Below, piece by piece: positions 21,011 through 27,591 of a stretch of DNA of 40,336 bases. The DNA is taken from the IMG/VR virus record IMGVR_UViG_3300045741_000127, positions 1 through 40,336 of that record; one strand, written 5' to 3'. The notes under the pieces are model-generated. The model was not told the DNA's origin. It made no database searches and saw only the letters and a program-made list of their open reading frames with translations. Each line of letters begins with the position of its first letter. The stretch's first letter is position 1. Source of the stretch: a virus. The position numbers were made by a program, and so were the translations under genes.

Positions 21011-21365
21011 GTGGACCGAAGAGCAGTGGTGCAAACGGTACGCCGAGGAGTCGGGCGGGGCCCTGCTGAAGCTGCTGCCGTTCGCGGTACGCGGCCTTCC
21101 AGACCGTTTGCTGCTGCTGCCCAGGGGGTTGGTCTGCTTCGTCGAGATGAAGGTGCTACGGGGCGATTTGAGGCCTTCCCAGGGCGTTTGGCGCAAGAGG
21201 CTCCTCCGCATGGGAATGAACTACGCGGTGGTGCGCTCGAAGGCCGACTTCCTGGAGGTCTGTCGGTACCTGATGCTCGGGCATTCGATTCCGACCAGCC
21301 TGCAGGACGATCGTCAAATTTCTCTTGACAAACTCCCGCCCCGCAAGCCACGATTGAGGCTCTAA
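21003..21365 (+). CDS. VRR-NUC domain nuclease, 120 aa
   Basis: This is a stand-alone VRR-NUC (PD-(D/E)XK superfamily) nuclease. It shows RGLPDRLLL with D34, the catalytic FVEMK with E48 and K50, then LRPSQGVWRK with Q60, followed by the typical GMNYAVVRSKADF segment. Stand-alone VRR-NUC proteins of this size are common next to SNF2-type helicases in phage replication modules, as here. They may act on branched DNA. The C-terminal coding part contains the next promoter. Confidence 0.88.
   Translation: MSEWTEEQWCKRYAEESGGALLKLLPFAVRGLPDRLLLLPRGLVCFVEMKVLRGDLRPSQGVWRKRLLRMGMNYAVVRSKADFLEVCRYLMLGHSIPTSLQDDRQISLDKLPPRKPRLRL
21312..21354 (+). promoter_or_regulatory. Third promoter of the TGTCAA-N7-TTGACA type (intragenic)
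   Basis: CGTCAA (21312-21317), ATTTCTC and TTGACA (21325-21330) match the other two copies, with one change in the left arm. The -10 is poor: CACGAT at 18-base spacing (21349-21354) is the best. It lies within the end of the VRR-NUC gene and would serve the helicase genes that start at 21380. Confidence 0.55.
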
Positions 21366-21379
21366 CCCGGAGGACAATT

Positions 21380-21568
21380 GTGGAACTCAAACAACTGAAA
21401 GTCGGCGACCGAGTGCAGATGCACCCCGCCACCAACGCCTGGATGCGCGGGGACCGGTTCGGCGAAGTCGTCGCCATAAACACCCGTCGCGGCACGGTTC
21501 GCGTGTTGTTGTGGAAGTCCGAGCGCAAGATCGTGTTCAGACCGATCAACATTCTCGAGGTGCTCTGA
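21380..21568 (+). CDS. Small SH3-like protein, 62 aa
   Basis: The GTG at 21380 has a GGAGGA SD and an AACCCGGAGGA leader. The sequence MELKQLKVGDRVQMHPAT followed by GEVVAINTRRGTVRVLLW alternates short beta strands. This resembles KOW/SH3-like small barrels that often bind nucleic acid or protein. The stop overlaps the helicase start (TGATG), so the two are coupled and may work together. Confidence 0.7.
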   Translation: MELKQLKVGDRVQMHPATNAWMRGDRFGEVVAINTRRGTVRVLLWKSERKIVFRPINILEVL

Positions 21569-23022
21569 TGGAAGCGTTCAACCCCCGCCCGTACCAGCTC
21601 GACGCGATCAAGCGCGGACTGGCCCTGCCGGCGTTCGCGCTGTTCCTGGACCCCGGCATGGGAAAGACCAGTTCGACCCTGGAGATCGTGCGCGAGCTCA
21701 TCCAGTCGAAGCAACATAAGTCGGCCCTGGTGATCGCGCCGATCCGTCCCGCGCGCTATACGTGGCCCGCCGAGACGCAGAAGTGGGCACAGTTCAACAA
21801 CCTGCGCGTGTCGCTGGTGCTGGGGTCGCTCAAGCAACGCCGTGCCGCCCTGCGTGCGCCGGCCGAGATCTACGTGATCAACCCGGAGAACGTGCAGTGG
21901 CTCTACGACGAGCTCGCCGCCGAGCAGGACCCGGCCGCGCGCCGCCAGTGGTTCACGCCGACCATCCTGGTGGTCGACGAGTCGACGAAATTCAAGAACC
22001 CCCAGGCGAAGCGGTTTAAGGCCCTGAAGGACATGCTGCCGCTCTTCAAGCGGCGCTACATCCTGACCGGCGCGCCGGCCCCGCAATCGCTGCAAGATCT
22101 CTGGTCGCAGGTCTACCTTCTCGACGCTGGCGCGCGCCTTGGCCGCTCGATCACGGCGTTCCGAAAGCGCTTCTTCGATGAGGTGATCCCCTTCCCTGGC
22201 GCGTCGTTCAGCGAGTGGGTGTTGCGCGAGGGCGCGGACGTGGAGATCTTCGATCGCATCGCGCCGTTGTCTATCCGCCTGGATTCTCGCGAGCACCTCG
22301 CGATGCCCGAGCTCGTGATCAACAAGGTCGACGTCGAGCTCCCCGAAGGCGCCGCCCGTGTGTACGCGAAGCTAGAGCGGGACTTCGTTGCCGGCATCGC
22401 CGACGGCAAGGTCACCGCTGCGAACGCGGCCGCCGCTTCGATGAAACTGCGCCAGATCGCGAACGGCACGGTGTACTACACCGACGAAGAGGCGGGCCAA
22501 GGTGGCGCAGTCGGAGAGGTTCACGACGCGAAGATAGAGGCCTTGGTGGATCTGGTCGAAGAGCAGAGCGGCCAGCCGCTGCTGGTCGCGGTGGCGTTCA
22601 AGCACGAGGTGGTGCGCATCCGCGAGGCGATCGGCGGCGACGTGCCGTACTTGGGTGGTGGGGTTCCGACGAAAGAGGCCGACGACATCATCGCTAGCTG
22701 GAACCGCGGCGAGATCCCGGTTCTACTCGCTCACCCGACGAGCGTGGCGCACGGCCTGAACCTGCAGAGCGGTGGCCACAGCCTCGCGTGGTTCGGCCTG
22801 TCGTGGTCGCTCGAAGAGTACATCCAGATGAACGGGCGGGTGTGGCGCCAAGGCCAGAAAAGCCCGATGGTGATCGTGCATCACATCATCGCCCGCAACA
22901 CCATCGACGAAGCGATCGTCGCCGCGCTCGATCGCAAGGACGCAACCCAAGCCGGCCTATTCGCAACGCTGAAGAGGTACGCCAATGGCAAGCAAGAGGG
23001 GGCGGCCCGCGCGGCCGCGTAA
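21568..23022 (+). CDS. SNF2-type DNA helicase/translocase, 484 aa
   Basis: The ATG at 21568 overlaps the previous stop. Motif I is DPGMGKTS (28-35), preceded by the Q-like RPYQLDAI. Motif II is VVDEST (135-140), motif III LTGAPAP (166-172) and motif VI GRVWRQGQ (423-430) with the arginine finger. The C-terminal RecA lobe has the HPTSVAHGLNLQSGG segment of motif V. This compact SNF2 form is a standard neighbour of VRR-NUC, DUF2800 and DUF2815 genes in phages. It probably remodels forks or recombination intermediates. The last 38 bp overlap the next gene. Confidence 0.9.
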   Translation: MEAFNPRPYQLDAIKRGLALPAFALFLDPGMGKTSSTLEIVRELIQSKQHKSALVIAPIRPARYTWPAETQKWAQFNNLRVSLVLGSLKQRRAALRAPAEIYVINPENVQWLYDELAAEQDPAARRQWFTPTILVVDESTKFKNPQAKRFKALKDMLPLFKRRYILTGAPAPQSLQDLWSQVYLLDAGARLGRSITAFRKRFFDEVIPFPGASFSEWVLREGADVEIFDRIAPLSIRLDSREHLAMPELVINKVDVELPEGAARVYAKLERDFVAGIADGKVTAANAAAASMKLRQIANGTVYYTDEEAGQGGAVGEVHDAKIEALVDLVEEQSGQPLLVAVAFKHEVVRIREAIGGDVPYLGGGVPTKEADDIIASWNRGEIPVLLAHPTSVAHGLNLQSGGHSLAWFGLSWSLEEYIQMNGRVWRQGQKSPMVIVHHIIARNTIDEAIVAALDRKDATQAGLFATLKRYANGKQEGAARAAA

Positions 23023-23200
23023 CGAGAGGCTTCGGCAAGTTCTCAAGACCCGCAAGGTCTCGCAAACGCAGCTCGCGGAACTCGAGGGGGTCACCAGAGA
23101 GGCGGTGCGCCAGTGGTGCCTCAAGGGTGTGCCGCACTATCGCATCGCCCAGGTGGCCGAGCACCTGTCGGTACCGAAGTCCTGGTTGACGGGGCTTTAG
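22985..23200 (+). CDS. Helix-turn-helix DNA-binding protein, 71 aa
   Basis: The ATG lies inside the end of the helicase gene, with an AAGAGG SD. Residues 1-15 are basic. Residues about 24-65 (VSQTQLAELEGVTREAVRQW, then a VPHYRIAQVAEHLSVPKSWL stretch) form a Cro/XRE-like helix-turn-helix. It could regulate the rightward or late promoters. It is located far from the divergent control region, so it is more likely a delayed-early regulator than an immunity repressor (inference). Confidence 0.75.
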   Translation: MASKRGRPARPRNERLRQVLKTRKVSQTQLAELEGVTREAVRQWCLKGVPHYRIAQVAEHLSVPKSWLTGL

Positions 23201-23332
23201 ATGGCCTACAGAGAAAGGGAACTGGTCAAAGATTGGCTCGAAGTGCAGAACCGTCGAGCTCTACGTAACGAGGCGATCCTGTGGGCAGTCATCTCGATGT
23301 CCCTGGTCGCCTGGATCATAGGAGGGATGTGA
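23201..23332 (+). CDS. Small single-pass membrane protein, 43 aa
   Basis: The ATG directly follows the previous stop. The N terminus is charged and helical (MAYRERELVKDWLEVQNRR). Residues about 27-43 form one transmembrane helix (AILWAVISMSLVAWIIGG). The stop overlaps the next ATG (TGATG). Small early membrane proteins of this form may act on the host membrane or on incoming DNA of other phages. The function here is unknown. Confidence 0.6.
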   Translation: MAYRERELVKDWLEVQNRRALRNEAILWAVISMSLVAWIIGGM

Positions 23333-23607
23333 TGAAGATCGAGATCAAAACCGAAGGCGACCGGATCGTCGCCTACTTCGTCGAGGGCGATGCGAACCCG
23401 GTGCCGGTGTTCATGTCATCGATCAACAAATTCCTTGTGATCGCGGACCCGGTCGCATTCGACAAGTGGAAACTTCTGCTTGCTGAACACATCGCGCGCG
23501 CGATCATCAAGGCAGATCCGCAAGCGAAGGTGACCGCGGAAGAGCAGCCCGCGCAGCCGTCGATCGCAGTGCCCGACCAAAAGCTGATCGTACCCAGGAG
23601 TCACTGA
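23332..23607 (+). CDS. Hypothetical protein, 91 aa
   Basis: The ATG at 23332 overlaps the stop of the membrane peptide gene and has a GGAGG SD. The protein has an N-terminal beta part (MKIEIKTEGDRIVAYFVEG), a helix around FDKWKLLLAEHIARAII, and a Pro/Ala/Glu tail. No motif is recognised. Spacing to the next gene is one base, so the two are probably co-translated. Confidence 0.65.
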   Translation: MKIEIKTEGDRIVAYFVEGDANPVPVFMSSINKFLVIADPVAFDKWKLLLAEHIARAIIKADPQAKVTAEEQPAQPSIAVPDQKLIVPRSH

Positions 23608-23608
23608 G

Positions 23609-23902
23609 ATGAAAGGCAACAACACCCTGAAGTTGAACCAGAACACGATGGTCGCGATCGTGCAGCGGTGGGTCAATGCGGAGATACCGAACGCGAAGCC
23701 TGAGGTCTCGTCGGTGCTGGCCGCGCCGGACGGGGCTTTCGTGATCAACGTGAAAGAGCGGCCACGCCAAGACACCGAGGCCCTGCTGGCGAAGCACCTA
23801 ACCGGGCACTGGCGCGGCGAGGACGACGGCAACGGCCGCACGACGTTTCGCGTCGACGGGTCCCTGGATCTCGACGCGCTTTTGAACGAGGGGAAAAGAT
23901 GA
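23609..23902 (+). CDS. Hypothetical protein, 97 aa
   Basis: The ATG follows a CCAGGAG SD. The protein begins MKGNNTLKLNQNTMVAIVQ and continues with an amphipathic helix, a FVINVKERPRQDTEALLAKH segment and a Gly/Asp loop. It is soluble and slightly basic. Family not recognised. The stop overlaps the next start (ATGA). Confidence 0.65.
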   Translation: MKGNNTLKLNQNTMVAIVQRWVNAEIPNAKPEVSSVLAAPDGAFVINVKERPRQDTEALLAKHLTGHWRGEDDGNGRTTFRVDGSLDLDALLNEGKR

Positions 23903-24132
23903 AACGCATGAACGGCTTCACGCATCTGCACGAGGCCGAGAACGACCAGGAACATGCCCGCCGCTTCGGCAGCGGGATGTCTTTCACTGGGTGGGTGGCA
24001 AGTCTGCTTGCGGCGGCATCAAGGCCCAAATCGTCGCCGGAACCGTCCCAGCTTTCACTAGCTTTTCGAGAGCCGGTAGGCCCCCTTCCGCCCACGCCTT
24101 CAAACCCTGCATCAGGCCAGGGTGAGGGGTGA
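23899..24132 (+). CDS. Hypothetical last rightward gene, overlaps the converging unit, 77 aa
   Basis: The ATG overlaps the previous stop (ATGA), with a GAGGGG SD. The first 30 residues (MKRMNGFTHLHEAENDQEHA) look like a real polar protein. The rest is Pro/Ser-rich and lies antisense to the end of the leftward 723-residue gene (stop at 23984), so the C-terminal half may be shaped by the other strand. It marks the meeting point of the two transcription units. Confidence 0.5.
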   Translation: MKRMNGFTHLHEAENDQEHARRFGSGMSFTGWVASLLAAASRPKSSPEPSQLSLAFREPVGPLPPTPSNPASGQGEG

Positions 24133-26155
24133 GTTCGCCGTTGCCGGCCATCTCGTGATACCGGCTGTAGAGCTCGCCCATCACCCTTCGCGTGGCCTCG
24201 CTGTCGGCGTGCTCGCGTAGCTTCGGCGCGGCGGGGTTGTTGAGTTGTTCGAGCATGTAGCTCGTGCCGCTCGCAGGCCCCTGATTCCACGGGATCTCGG
24301 CGTACTTCGACGTCGGGCCGCGCACGCCGGCAGCCGGCGGCTCGCTGTAGGGCGTCACGGCCTCGAGATCGCGCGACACCGCGTCAAACCGCTTCGCGAA
24401 ATTCTTACCCGGTGCAGTGGCGTTGCCGCCGATGTCGAGGATGCGATAGCCCTGAGGCGTCGGCACGATCGCCCCGCCGATCGAGTCTGCGATCGACTGC
24501 ACCGGCAACCCGAGCTCGGGCGGCAAGGTCTTGCCGGTGCGTATGTCGATCGTGTCGACCTTGCTCGCTGGCAGGTTCGCGGGACGCGCGACGTTGTGAT
24601 ACGCGTAGGCGTCTTGGCCGAGCGCCCAGGCGCGCAGTGCTTCGGTGGCGTTCACTCGAGCGTCGGTCGTGGGGTCGAAGCCCGCCGAGGTGTGGTAGCC
24701 GTAGCTCTGGCTCTGCACGCCCGGCGTGACCTTGCCGCCGAAGATCCCCGGCCCGTCGAACGCTGGTTGCTGCAGGCGGCCACCCATCGCGGAGACCAGC
24801 GAGTCTTTGCCCGTGGTCGGGTCGATGATCGCGCCCTTGACGTTGGAGAAGTACCTCTGCGTGAGAGCCGGGTCCTGCGCCACCTCCGGCGCGTGACCCA
24901 GGTTGGCCCCTGGCGCGGTCTCCCAGGAGTGCTGGATGCGAAACTTGCCCTCCACATCAGGCCAGCCCTCCGCGGCCGCCCTGAAGGCTTCTGGGGGCGT
25001 TCCTGCGACCTGTTTGCGGATCTGGAACGGCGCAGTGCCCGGCTGCACGTCCGCGCCGCGGGCGACCGCCCAGTTGAGTTCTTGGCCGCCCAGGGTGTCG
25101 AGTGGCGGCAGGTCCGGGTGGGCCTTGTTGTACGCGGCGATTGCGCGGGCGCGCACGTCATCCATGAACGCGGTCTGGGTGGGGCCCGGCGTGTCCTTGC
25201 CGTAACCCATCGAACGCGCCTCCCAGATGTCGTTAGGCGCGAGCCCGCGCTGGTCCATCAGGCCGTGCGCGTACCGCTGGGTCTTGTGGCCGATGTACTG
25301 GTCGTCGAGATTGAACGCCGCGGTGGTCTTCGGAGACATCGAGTTCGGGTAGAGACCGGTGGCGATCGGCGCGCCTTGCGCGCCCTGCTCCATGCCGCGG
25401 ATCGCCCAGCCCAGGTTCATGTCGACCGGTGCCGATTGCGAAGTCACGCCCTGGAGCATCGACAAGCGATGCACGTCCTCGGGGCTCTCGGTGACCGCAC
25501 GATTGAAGTCAGCCCCGCGTTGATAGAAATAACCGCGCGGAACTCCCGAGGCCTCGGCCTGGGCGATGCGCGCGGCGTAGTCCTTTACCAAGGCGTCGAC
25601 CTGCTTCGGCGTCGAGATGTCGGGCGGCCCGCCGACCATGCGACCCTTGATCGTCTCGGCCTTCGAGCGGATCGCCACCTCTTTCGCGCGCTCCTTCTGC
25701 AGGTCGCTCGGAGCGAGCAGGCTCGCGTCGGCGATGAAGTTGCCGGTACTCTGCTGCGGCATCGCCGGCAGGTCGCCGGGCGCGGCCGCCGGGTCGCTCT
25801 CGAGCTGCTTCTTCACCAGCTTGCCAGCAGTGCGTCCTTTCGCCACCATGCTGACCACGGGGTACTTCGCCCCGATCACGCCGGCTGCGATCTGCGGCAG
25901 GATCGCGTTGTCGGCGTTGCCCTTCAACGCCTCTGCGACGGTCTTTTCTCCCGTGATGAACGGCAGAGCTTGCACGCCGGCTGCGATCGCCTGAGCCGGC
26001 GGGAACGGCACGAGGCCGAGGCCCTGCAGCGCGGGGTCGTCGGCCATGAACGAGAAGATGCCCTGGCGCCTCTTGCGCTCGAGTTCCTTGCGGTACTTTG
26101 CGTTATCGAGCGTCGGCGCCAACGGGTCGTACTCAGACCCCATCAGTCCTGCCAT
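23984..26155 (-). CDS. Large virion/ejection protein candidate, 723 aa
   Basis: The ATG at 26155 has a GAGGAG SD. Residues about 40-130 are Ala/Gly-rich and partly hydrophobic (LVPFPPAQAIAAGVQALPF, then ILPQIAAGVIGAKYPVVSMV). The middle (about 195-420) is aromatic-rich with GYFYQRGADFNRAVTESPED followed by VDMNLGWAIRGMEQGAQ, and looks like a folded, possibly enzymatic domain that I cannot name. The C-terminal 300 residues are Gly/Pro-rich. It is the last gene of the late unit, directly after the lysis genes. A large internal or injected virion protein is the most likely role. Confidence 0.7.
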   Translation of the reverse strand: MAGLMGSEYDPLAPTLDNAKYRKELERKRRQGIFSFMADDPALQGLGLVPFPPAQAIAAGVQALPFITGEKTVAEALKGNADNAILPQIAAGVIGAKYPVVSMVAKGRTAGKLVKKQLESDPAAAPGDLPAMPQQSTGNFIADASLLAPSDLQKERAKEVAIRSKAETIKGRMVGGPPDISTPKQVDALVKDYAARIAQAEASGVPRGYFYQRGADFNRAVTESPEDVHRLSMLQGVTSQSAPVDMNLGWAIRGMEQGAQGAPIATGLYPNSMSPKTTAAFNLDDQYIGHKTQRYAHGLMDQRGLAPNDIWEARSMGYGKDTPGPTQTAFMDDVRARAIAAYNKAHPDLPPLDTLGGQELNWAVARGADVQPGTAPFQIRKQVAGTPPEAFRAAAEGWPDVEGKFRIQHSWETAPGANLGHAPEVAQDPALTQRYFSNVKGAIIDPTTGKDSLVSAMGGRLQQPAFDGPGIFGGKVTPGVQSQSYGYHTSAGFDPTTDARVNATEALRAWALGQDAYAYHNVARPANLPASKVDTIDIRTGKTLPPELGLPVQSIADSIGGAIVPTPQGYRILDIGGNATAPGKNFAKRFDAVSRDLEAVTPYSEPPAAGVRGPTSKYAEIPWNQGPASGTSYMLEQLNNPAAPKLREHADSEATRRVMGELYSRYHEMAGNGELTPHPGLMQGLKAWAEGGLPALEKLVKAGTVPATIWALMPPQADLPPTQ

Positions 26156-26170
26156 GTAAGTCTCCTCAGA

Positions 26171-26701
26171 TTACCGGCGAGCCAGGATGTCATCCTTGCT
26201 TCGACTTGACATGCTCGAACCGAGCCAGAAGCCTGTGATCGCGCCAAGCACGCCCGTGATGACGGCGGTGATCACCAGCACCTTGATCTCGTTGTTGAAG
26301 GTCTCGGGCGTGGAGAACAGAACGCGCGCAACGACGAGGTACACCAGCGGGAGCAGTGCCCCAGAGACCCACAGGGCGGGGTTCATGTAGGGCGGCTTGT
26401 CGGCTTGCGCTTTCACAGCCGCCTCACGCGCCTTTTCGATACCTCCACCGATCTCAGTGAGCTCGAACCAACGGTCCTGCACGCCCTTCTGGAAGGCCTG
26501 CAGGAGCTCGGGGCTCGAGCGCAACGCGTTGATCGCACCCTCGACAGTGTCGGTACCGGCGACGTTCTTTGCCACGTTGGCGACGATCTCGGCGGCTTGC
26601 GCGTTGCGCTCGGACACTTGGCCACCGCTGCCGAACACGCGGATGAGTGCGGGCGCCATCTCCATCAGCGCCGGGATTGCGGCTGCGATCACGGGAAGCA
26701 T
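26171..26701 (-). CDS. Possible internal translation product: free holin, 176 aa
   Basis: Within the fused gene the ATG at 26701 (residue 158) is preceded by AAAGAGGA nine bases upstream, a better SD than that of the full-length start. The product would begin MLPVIAAAIPALMEMAPAL and contain the whole holin-like domain with both transmembrane helices. It would be in frame with the fusion. This is a prediction from the ribosome site and domain boundary only. Confidence 0.45.
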   Translation of the reverse strand: MLPVIAAAIPALMEMAPALIRVFGSGGQVSERNAQAAEIVANVAKNVAGTDTVEGAINALRSSPELLQAFQKGVQDRWFELTEIGGGIEKAREAAVKAQADKPPYMNPALWVSGALLPLVYLVVARVLFSTPETFNNEIKVLVITAVITGVLGAITGFWLGSSMSSRSKDDILARR

Positions 26702-27172
26702 AGGTTTTTCCTCTTTGGGTGGGGTTGGTGCCGGGGCGGCACGTGGGACGCTGGTCGCCCCCGTAAAGAGAGAGACGGCATCCTCGTAGTCCGCCCCGGC
26801 GATCTGCGCGGCGTCTGCACCGTTTTCGTGGTGCGCGATCGCCCGCGCAAGATCCCGATACACGTCAGGCGTGTCGGGCAGGTGTTCATCGGGTTCGGCC
26901 CCGAGCTCCCGCGACACTGCATCGACGTACGCGCTGGTGACGTTCTCCTTCGGAGGCGCCCAGCGATTGATGATCCCGCGCACTGTCGCCAAGCCGTGCG
27001 CGGTGCGATAGGCCTTGAGCAAACGCATCAAGGCCAGGAGGCCGAGGGCCATCGAAATGAAGGTGGCGAAGCGGCCCTCAGGTTCAGGGCCTGCGTAGCC
27101 CGCGCAGCTCTGGGTGAACGACCCGGCTTCGATGTTGCCGGGGTTCCTGTTTCGAATTCCGCGCGCGCTCAT
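26171..27172 (-). CDS. Muralytic enzyme fused to a holin-like membrane domain, 333 aa
   Basis: Residues about 1-115 match the PRD1 P5-like/lysozyme-type domain of phage lytic transglycosylases: GIRNRNPGNIE, then GRFATF, then the AYRTAHGLATVRGIINRWAP stretch leading into PKENVTSAYVD. A Pro/Lys linker (about 145-157) leads to a second domain that resembles three-segment holins of the gene-transfer-agent type. That domain has a hydrophobic start (MLPVIAAAIPALMEMAPAL), a long helical middle, two transmembrane helices at about 267-287 and 298-317, and a charged tail. The ATG overlaps the upstream stop (ATGA). Having both lysis activities in one chain is unusual; an internal start (26701) could release the holin alone. 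Confidence 0.75.
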   Translation of the reverse strand: MSARGIRNRNPGNIEAGSFTQSCAGYAGPEPEGRFATFISMALGLLALMRLLKAYRTAHGLATVRGIINRWAPPKENVTSAYVDAVSRELGAEPDEHLPDTPDVYRDLARAIAHHENGADAAQIAGADYEDAVSLFTGATSVPRAAPAPTPPKEEKPMLPVIAAAIPALMEMAPALIRVFGSGGQVSERNAQAAEIVANVAKNVAGTDTVEGAINALRSSPELLQAFQKGVQDRWFELTEIGGGIEKAREAAVKAQADKPPYMNPALWVSGALLPLVYLVVARVLFSTPETFNNEIKVLVITAVITGVLGAITGFWLGSSMSSRSKDDILARR

Positions 27173-27420
27173 TGCCGAAACCGGCCGCCGTTAGCGGCCC
27201 ATCCGCTCTGGTCGAGTAGATCTTGCATGTGTTTGACGCGATCGTCGAGCATGTTCACCTGCTTCTGGAGGCCTTCAATCTGGGCAGATTGTCTTGCATC
27301 AGAAGAACGGATCTCGGTGTACAGGCCGCCGAGAGACCCGAGGATAGTGATAACGTAGATCAGCTCACGCACCCCCAAGCGAGCGGCGGCCAAGTCGCTT
27401 TCCTTTTCGACAGCGTTCAC
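27169..27420 (-). CDS. Spanin-like membrane/coiled-coil protein, 83 aa
   Basis: The GTG at 27420 has only a weak SD. Residues about 18-36 (RELIYVITILGSLGGLYTEI) form one membrane helix. Residues about 40-72 form a coiled coil (AQIEGLQKQVNMLDDRVKHM). This is the arrangement of an inner spanin (Rz-like), and the stop overlaps the start of the endolysin-holin gene. No outer spanin is seen next to it. The alternative is an XhlA-like or holin-accessory protein. Confidence 0.6.
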   Translation of the reverse strand: MNAVEKESDLAAARLGVRELIYVITILGSLGGLYTEIRSSDARQSAQIEGLQKQVNMLDDRVKHMQDLLDQSGWAANGGRFRQ

Positions 27421-27435
27421 TTTCAGAGTCCCCGG

Positions 27436-27591
27436 ATGAGTACGTTCATGTTGGTGTTCGCGCGACCCTTCTTCTACTTCGCCATCGCTGTCCTCGTGCT
27501 GCTGCCGGCGCGCATGGCAGTGCAGAGGTGGATGAGAGACGGCGCCTTGAAGCGTCTCCTACTTCGTGAAATCCATCGCCGCGCCAATTGA
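27436..27591 (+). CDS. Small membrane protein encoded antisense in the lysis region, 51 aa
   Basis: A plus-strand frame of 51 codons fills the 138-base gap between two leftward genes and overlaps the end of the 618-residue gene by 33 bases. It encodes MSTFMLVFARPFFYFAIAVL followed by VLLPARMAVQRWMRDGALKR and a basic LLLREIHRR tail: one transmembrane helix with a positively charged cytoplasmic end. It looks like small proteins seen in other phage lysis cassettes. The SD is weak and no promoter is evident on this strand. If real, it is the only rightward gene in the late region. Confidence 0.45.
   Translation: MSTFMLVFARPFFYFAIAVLVLLPARMAVQRWMRDGALKRLLLREIHRRAN

Noticed and set aside
24245-26209. 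Plus-strand 654-codon Arg-rich frame
   Set aside because: Shadow of the 723-residue leftward gene.
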